Position numbers and translations under genes: made by a program
Origin: Candidatus Riflebacteria bacterium HGW-Riflebacteria-1
GTDB taxonomy: Bacteria; Muiribacteriota; Ozemobacteria; Ozemobacterales; Ozemobacteraceae
DNA length: 64,000 bases
Direction of reading: 5' to 3'
NCBI GenBank assembly: GCA_002839445.1
Contig: PGYB01000004.1
Coordinates: 62,001 to 126,000 of the forward strand
Shown: positions 59,956-64,000 of the stretch, piece by piece
Layout: every line of letters begins with the position of its first letter
How positions within the stretch are numbered: the stretch's first letter is position 1
Notes under the pieces: model-generated
What the model was told of the DNA's origin: nothing
Database searches by the model: none
What the model saw: only the letters and a program-made list of their open reading frames with translations

Positions 59956-60011
59956 CCATTTCCAGAGAACCGGCACAAATTGCAACCAGCTCAGATGAAA
60001 AATCATTGCCG

Positions 60012-60033
60012 GAGCTTTTCCCGAAAGCTCTTT
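60012..60033 (+). terminator. Weak terminator-like hairpin
   Basis: GAGCTTT pairs with AAAGCTC around TCCCG, with only three T after it, about 57 bases beyond the esterase stop. Confidence 0.4.
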
Positions 60034-60044
60034 GCGCAAACTGC

Positions 60045-60073
60045 TTGCTCCGGAAAATAATTCAGGTTATCTT
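60045..60073 (+). promoter_or_regulatory. Candidate promoter of the transporter-HEAT-cNMP gene
   Basis: TTGCTC, a 17-base spacer and TATCTT, about 75 bases upstream of the start codon. Both boxes are partial matches. Confidence 0.4.
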
Positions 60074-60146
60074 ATACAAAATTATGTTTGTACTGTCGGC
60101 TGTGAGGTGACAGACCTCGGGTGCCGGCGGATCTGCGAGAGAAGAC

Positions 60147-63100
60147 ATGAGGATTGCTGCTCCAGGCCTGCAGAATACCCTGCAGAAAACATTTGAAGCG
60201 CTTTTTGGCGTAAGGCCCAGAGAATTCGGGGTTGTACAGACATTCTTTTTCTATTTTGTTCTGATCGGTATCTATGCGACTATTGGCGCCAATGCCGGCG
60301 ACATTCTTTTTCTGGCCAGGCTTGGCAGCGGCAGGGTGGAAAGCCTGCTGCCATGGATATATATGGGAATTGCGGCCAGTGCCATTCTGATTACTCTGGT
60401 GTATGAAAGCATCAAAGATCGCTTTTCGCGAACAGGTCTGATGGTCGGATTGCAGCTGATGATGGCTGTTGCCGCTGTCGGCGGTCGGTTTCTGGTGCCG
60501 CTGAATTCAGAAGGGATCTATATCGGCATCTGCATCGCGATCGAAGCATTCAGCCTGCTGGCATTCACCATGTTCTTTTCGCTGGCCGGCGATTATTTTA
60601 CCAGTCGTGATGCAAGGCGGCTTTATGGCTATATCACCGGCGGAGTGGCTTTGGGATTCTTTATTGGTGGCTCGCTGACCGAACCGCTGGCCAGTTTTAT
60701 CGGCACCGAGAATCTGTTGCTGGTTTGCGCTGCGCTGCTGGCTTCATTTGCCATAATGGTCATGTATATCAGCCGCTCTTTTACTCCGATTGCCGACGCT
60801 GAGCAGCAGGATGAAGCGGAGAGCATTCAGAACGGCGCGCCACTTGCGCAGCTGTTCAAAAATACCTATCTGGTAGTGATATTTGCGGTGGTGGTGATGG
60901 CTGGAATTGCTGAGATTCTCATCGACTACAATTTCAAGGTTCTCGCCTCCAGTGTCTATAATGAAGAACAGCTGGCGTCATTTTTTGGTTCTTTCTGGTC
61001 ACGGCTTGGCCTCGTTTCTTTGTTTGTTCAGTTTCTGCTGGTTGGCTGGTTGCTGCGCAACCGGGGTGTCATCAGCAGTCTGCTCATTCTCCCGTTCCTG
61101 TTGATAATCACCTGTTATTCAATGGCCATTGTTCCTTCGCTTGCCTTTGCGACAATTTCTGCCTTCATCTTTTTCACTCTGTTCGAAACACTCAACACAC
61201 CAGCACAGGAGCTGCTTTTTTTGCCTCTCGATACACGAATGCGCCATAGAGCGCAGGCATTATGCGGCGGGGCTCTCGCTTCTTTCGGACTTGGCCTGGG
61301 TGGCCTGGTCCTTCTGGTTCTCAATCATTATCACTTCAGTGTGTCACACGTGGCATTGGCAGCGGGCATAACCGTCACCTTGCAGTTTGTCCTGACCTTC
61401 TATCTCGGCCCCAGGTATCGACAGCTTCTCGAGAAATCACTGCAGCGCCTGGCGTTTAAACCAGCAGATCTGGAAGCATTTCTGCATAGAATTGAAGATA
61501 CTTCTGTTCTTGTCGATATATTGCGGTCGAAGACGGATTCTACAGTTCTGATGGCTCTGGATCTCGTAGCCATGAAGCCGCATGTCAAGTATCTGCCAAT
61601 TATCTCTGAACTGGCAGGGTCAGCTTCTGAGAAGGTGGCAGCCCGCGCCGTTGCCCTGCTCGGAGATGGCCAGGCCGCTGCGATCGAAAAGGCTCTGGTC
61701 GATAGCAGGCCCGCGGTGCGCATGGCAGCACTCCGTTCATGGTGCCGTTTGAAGAGGGAATATGCGGTTTGTCATGCTGAAATGGCGCTCGCTGATCCAT
61801 TTCTATTTGATACCGCCTTTTACTGTATAGTCAGCTATTGTGGCTTTCCTGGTGCCCTGATCGCTTATCCGCGAATTGATACCATGTTGAGAAGCGACAT
61901 TGATGATGAGCGTTTCCGCGTTGCCAGGCTTCTCTCTGAAATAGCGGTTCCGGGAACAGGAGCGGTTCTGAAACTTCTGCTGAACGACTCGTGCCATAGA
62001 GTGCGCATCGAAGCTCTTAAAGCCGTTGCCAAGAGTCCGGACCCGCTGCTGATATATGAATTGATTGAGAATTTGTGTGATTTTGACGCACGGCCTCTTG
62101 CGATAAAGGCCGTCGATGCTCTTTCTGCCTGCACTGACGGCGAGGCGATCCTTGCCGCCCTCAGCCGTGAGCATCCATATTCAATAAAGGCCGTGCTGCT
62201 GCGTTCACTCGAGTATTCCAGGGCCGACCTGCGCGGGCATGTCTGGGAATCATTCATCAGCAGTGACGACATCAGGATGAAAATCGTAGCGGCCAATATA
62301 TTCAAACGCCTGCGTCTGAAGGTGGGAAGGGCTGACTTTGTGCCGGATGGCTTCGATGAAGTGATCACTGATATTATCAATGGAGCAAAGCTGGTCAGTG
62401 AAGCCGCAATGGCGGGGGGCAACTGTTCAGTTTTACTGCGTGACCATGCCCGGCTGATGGTCGAGTTGTTGATCAGCCTCTTGTGTGTGAAATATGATGC
62501 CGTTCAGCTGCAGCGGGTCGAAGGTTACCTCTTCGGTGGCAGTGAAACATTACGTGCCAACGCCGGTGAACTGCTCGAACTCATTCTGCCAAAGCAGACA
62601 GCCCGGCAGATTGTAGAACTGGCGCTTGTTGAATACAGCTGTAAGGGTGAGGGGCTTTCAGACAGCACAGAAAAGAGTCTTGCCGCGATTGACAGCTGGT
62701 GCGCCAGAATTGCGCAATATAGTTCCAGTCTTGGAGAAAACGGAGGAATTATGCAGGATAGCGACGTTTACAGGCTGATGTCCAATATTTCGATTCTCAA
62801 GCAGGTCGATATTTTCAGGGATATTCCCGCTGATTACCTGATGACTGTAGCTGCCATCGCAGTTGAACATACGCTTTACACGGGAGAGATTCTGTTTTCA
62901 CAGGGTGACGCGGGAGATGCACTTTATGTGATCTGTGAGGGCGAAATCAGTATTCGGTCGGGCGAAGTTGAAAAGGCGAGACTTGGTCCCAACACCCACA
63001 TTGGCGAAATGGCGCTTCTTGACGATCAGCCGCGTTCAGCAACCGCCAGAGCGCTGGCTGACACGCGACTTATACGAATCGCCGGCAATGATTTCAGGAA

Positions 63101-63203
63101 TCTTCTTGGTTCGCATCCGAGAATTACCATGGCATTGCTAAGTGCTTTGGCGCGAAGACTGCGCGAAACAATGAACTCTCAACAGGCAGAGCGGCATACA
63201 TAG
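60147..63203 (+). CDS. Nucleotide-transporter-like (MFS/NTT) protein fused to HEAT repeats and a cNMP-binding domain
   Basis: A 1018-residue protein. Residues about 20-435 form twelve membrane helices with the look of ATP/ADP translocase-related MFS proteins (EFGVVQTFFFYFVLIGIYAT, DARRLYGYITGGVALGFFIG, NTPAQELLFLPLDTRMRHRA). Residues about 450-740 are HEAT-like repeats. The C-terminal domain (about 885-1000) binds a cyclic nucleotide by motif: GEILFSQGDAGDALYVICEG and IGEMALLDDQPRSATARAL, including the phosphate-binding arginine (PRSA). A transporter gated by a cyclic nucleotide through a HEAT scaffold is the natural reading, but transport has not been shown. The start ATG has GAGAGAAG upstream. 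Confidence 0.88.
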   Translation: MRIAAPGLQNTLQKTFEALFGVRPREFGVVQTFFFYFVLIGIYATIGANAGDILFLARLGSGRVESLLPWIYMGIAASAILITLVYESIKDRFSRTGLMVGLQLMMAVAAVGGRFLVPLNSEGIYIGICIAIEAFSLLAFTMFFSLAGDYFTSRDARRLYGYITGGVALGFFIGGSLTEPLASFIGTENLLLVCAALLASFAIMVMYISRSFTPIADAEQQDEAESIQNGAPLAQLFKNTYLVVIFAVVVMAGIAEILIDYNFKVLASSVYNEEQLASFFGSFWSRLGLVSLFVQFLLVGWLLRNRGVISSLLILPFLLIITCYSMAIVPSLAFATISAFIFFTLFETLNTPAQELLFLPLDTRMRHRAQALCGGALASFGLGLGGLVLLVLNHYHFSVSHVALAAGITVTLQFVLTFYLGPRYRQLLEKSLQRLAFKPADLEAFLHRIEDTSVLVDILRSKTDSTVLMALDLVAMKPHVKYLPIISELAGSASEKVAARAVALLGDGQAAAIEKALVDSRPAVRMAALRSWCRLKREYAVCHAEMALADPFLFDTAFYCIVSYCGFPGALIAYPRIDTMLRSDIDDERFRVARLLSEIAVPGTGAVLKLLLNDSCHRVRIEALKAVAKSPDPLLIYELIENLCDFDARPLAIKAVDALSACTDGEAILAALSREHPYSIKAVLLRSLEYSRADLRGHVWESFISSDDIRMKIVAANIFKRLRLKVGRADFVPDGFDEVITDIINGAKLVSEAAMAGGNCSVLLRDHARLMVELLISLLCVKYDAVQLQRVEGYLFGGSETLRANAGELLELILPKQTARQIVELALVEYSCKGEGLSDSTEKSLAAIDSWCARIAQYSSSLGENGGIMQDSDVYRLMSNISILKQVDIFRDIPADYLMTVAAIAVEHTLYTGEILFSQGDAGDALYVICEGEISIRSGEVEKARLGPNTHIGEMALLDDQPRSATARALADTRLIRIAGNDFRNLLGSHPRITMALLSALARRLRETMNSQQAERHT

Positions 63204-63216
63204 CTGACGATCTGAA

Positions 63217-64000
63217 TTATTGCGGCTTCTTAAGAGGCAAGCTATTTTTCAGAAGACTGCTAAGAGCCGCACCCAGATCTCTCAGGGTAAATGGCTTGGC
63301 GATACTCATCGAAAAACCGTAATACAATGGATTTGCCATTACCGGATCATCAGAATAGCCACTCGCGACAATAACCGGTATTGCGCTGTCCTGCGCTCGA
63401 ATATGCGCAATCGCCTCTTTCCCGCCCATTCCACCTGCGACTGTCAAATCGAGGATGATTGCATCATATTTATCTCCCCTGGCTGCCGCCGCGTCTATTT
63501 CGGCGAGAGCAGCTGCGCCATCTTTTACGCAGAACGCCTGATATCCAAGTCGGTCGAGCATTGTAGACAAAGTATTTCTTATGAATTCCTCGTCATCCAT
63601 AACCAATATTCGGCCAGAGCCTTGCGGCAATTCACCTTCAGGCGCGCACTCAACTTCCATGCTTTTTTTCGAGGCTGGCAGGTAAATGAAAAATGTCGTT
63701 CCTTTGCCCGGTTCAGAGTCGACGTCGACAAAACCATCATGCTTGTTAACAATAGAATAGAGGGTAGAAAGGCCCAGGCCATGCCCCCGCTGCTTGGTAG
63801 TGAAGAAGGGGTCGAAAATCTTCGCCAGGAGCTCTTTTGGCATGCCGATTCCGTAATCACGAACGGTAATCTTGAGATATCTTCCGGGGCGGATCAGGCC
63901 GTTTGTTTCAGGCCCGATAACTGCATTCTCGATATCCAGGTCGATAACCCCACCGCTCGGCATGGATTGCTGCGCGTTAATCACAACATTTTCTATGGCC
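63217..64000 (-). CDS. Hybrid histidine kinase, C-terminal part (cut by window edge)
   Basis: The last 260 or so residues of a larger protein; the frame stays open to the window end, so the start lies beyond. The ATPase domain is seen from its N box (AIENVVINAQQSM) through YGIGMPKELLAKIFDPFFTT and GHGLGLSTLYSIV. A C-terminal receiver domain shows ILVMDDEEF, the phosphorylated Asp in DAIILDLTVAGGMGGKEAI, and SIAKPF with the conserved Lys. It is a hybrid kinase whose input domains are not visible. Confidence 0.92.
   Translation of the reverse strand, partial: AIENVVINAQQSMPSGGVIDLDIENAVIGPETNGLIRPGRYLKITVRDYGIGMPKELLAKIFDPFFTTKQRGHGLGLSTLYSIVNKHDGFVDVDSEPGKGTTFFIYLPASKKSMEVECAPEGELPQGSGRILVMDDEEFIRNTLSTMLDRLGYQAFCVKDGAAALAEIDAAAARGDKYDAIILDLTVAGGMGGKEAIAHIRAQDSAIPVIVASGYSDDPVMANPLYYGFSMSIAKPFTLRDLGAALSSLLKNSLPLKKPQ

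Overview
The window is bacterial chromosome from a didermic-looking organism. It encodes type IV pilus retraction ATPases, prepilin-like proteins, many secreted proteins with signal peptides, lifestyle-sensing regulators (ECF sigma factor, PP2C/SpoIIE phosphatases, a STAS protein, histidine kinases, a class III cyclase) and proline biosynthesis. The mixture of HEAT/TPR proteins, pilins and PP2C phosphatases, and the number of genes I cannot assign to a family, suggest an uncultivated or poorly sampled phylum. A Riflebacteria-like lineage is one guess that the sequence alone cannot prove.

Layout. 0-6 kb: an ECF sigma factor operon with two membrane proteins of unknown function, a peptidoglycan amidase and a large secreted protein. 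5.86-6.68 kb: a compact Tn3-family element with 38-bp terminal inverted repeats, a three-part res site and a resolvase gene, but no transposase. 8.4-14.7 kb is an accessory region. It holds a three-gene cluster (two RlaP-type predicted nucleotidyltransferases plus a membrane protein), a second copy of the membrane protein gene, a HicA/HicB toxin-antitoxin pair with a palindromic operator, and a 72-bp relic of the nucleotidyltransferase gene showing that the block was duplicated and then broken up. 15.9-16.3 kb: tRNA-Ser(CGA) and tRNA-Ala(CGC).

18.5-21.9 kb: a strong promoter drives a two-domain DUF1538 membrane protein and a tandem PII-like cytoplasmic protein, probably a regulated transport pair. 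21.9-26 kb: proA, proB and proC with a Uma2-type nuclease-fold gene. 26-30.3 kb: a C39-like membrane protein, small secreted and membrane proteins, and a secreted HExxH peptidase. 30.5-42 kb: two overlapping PP2C/SpoIIE phosphatases converge on an operon of a STAS protein, two prepilin-like proteins and a pilin-like protein carrying a lipoyl-type barrel, next to a HEAT-repeat protein. 42.2-44.7 kb: glycerate 2-kinase, a structured noncoding stretch and a DUF2087 regulator.

44.8-50 kb: two PilT-type ATPases with an adenylate/guanylate cyclase in one operon, opposite a protein with two cyclic-nucleotide-binding domains. 50.2-53.7 kb: an autoregulated ABC exporter operon (permease with a large extra domain, YtrA-type GntR repressor, ATPase) with a clear promoter/operator. 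53.8-64 kb: a PAS histidine kinase, secreted and membrane proteins (one Mpv17-like), an esterase, a nucleotide-transporter-like protein fused to HEAT repeats and a cNMP-binding domain, and the end of a hybrid histidine kinase cut by the window edge.

Three threads connect the genes. The first is surface motility, with pilins and the PilT pair. The second is cyclic-nucleotide signalling, with one cyclase and two putative receptors within 20 kb. The third is partner-switch phosphorylation, with the PP2C phosphatases and the STAS protein. The best candidates for something undescribed are the nucleotidyltransferase/membrane-protein block, the DUF1538/PII-like pair, the lipoyl-domain pilin, the structured RNA near 43.7 kb and the resolvase-only Tn3 derivative.
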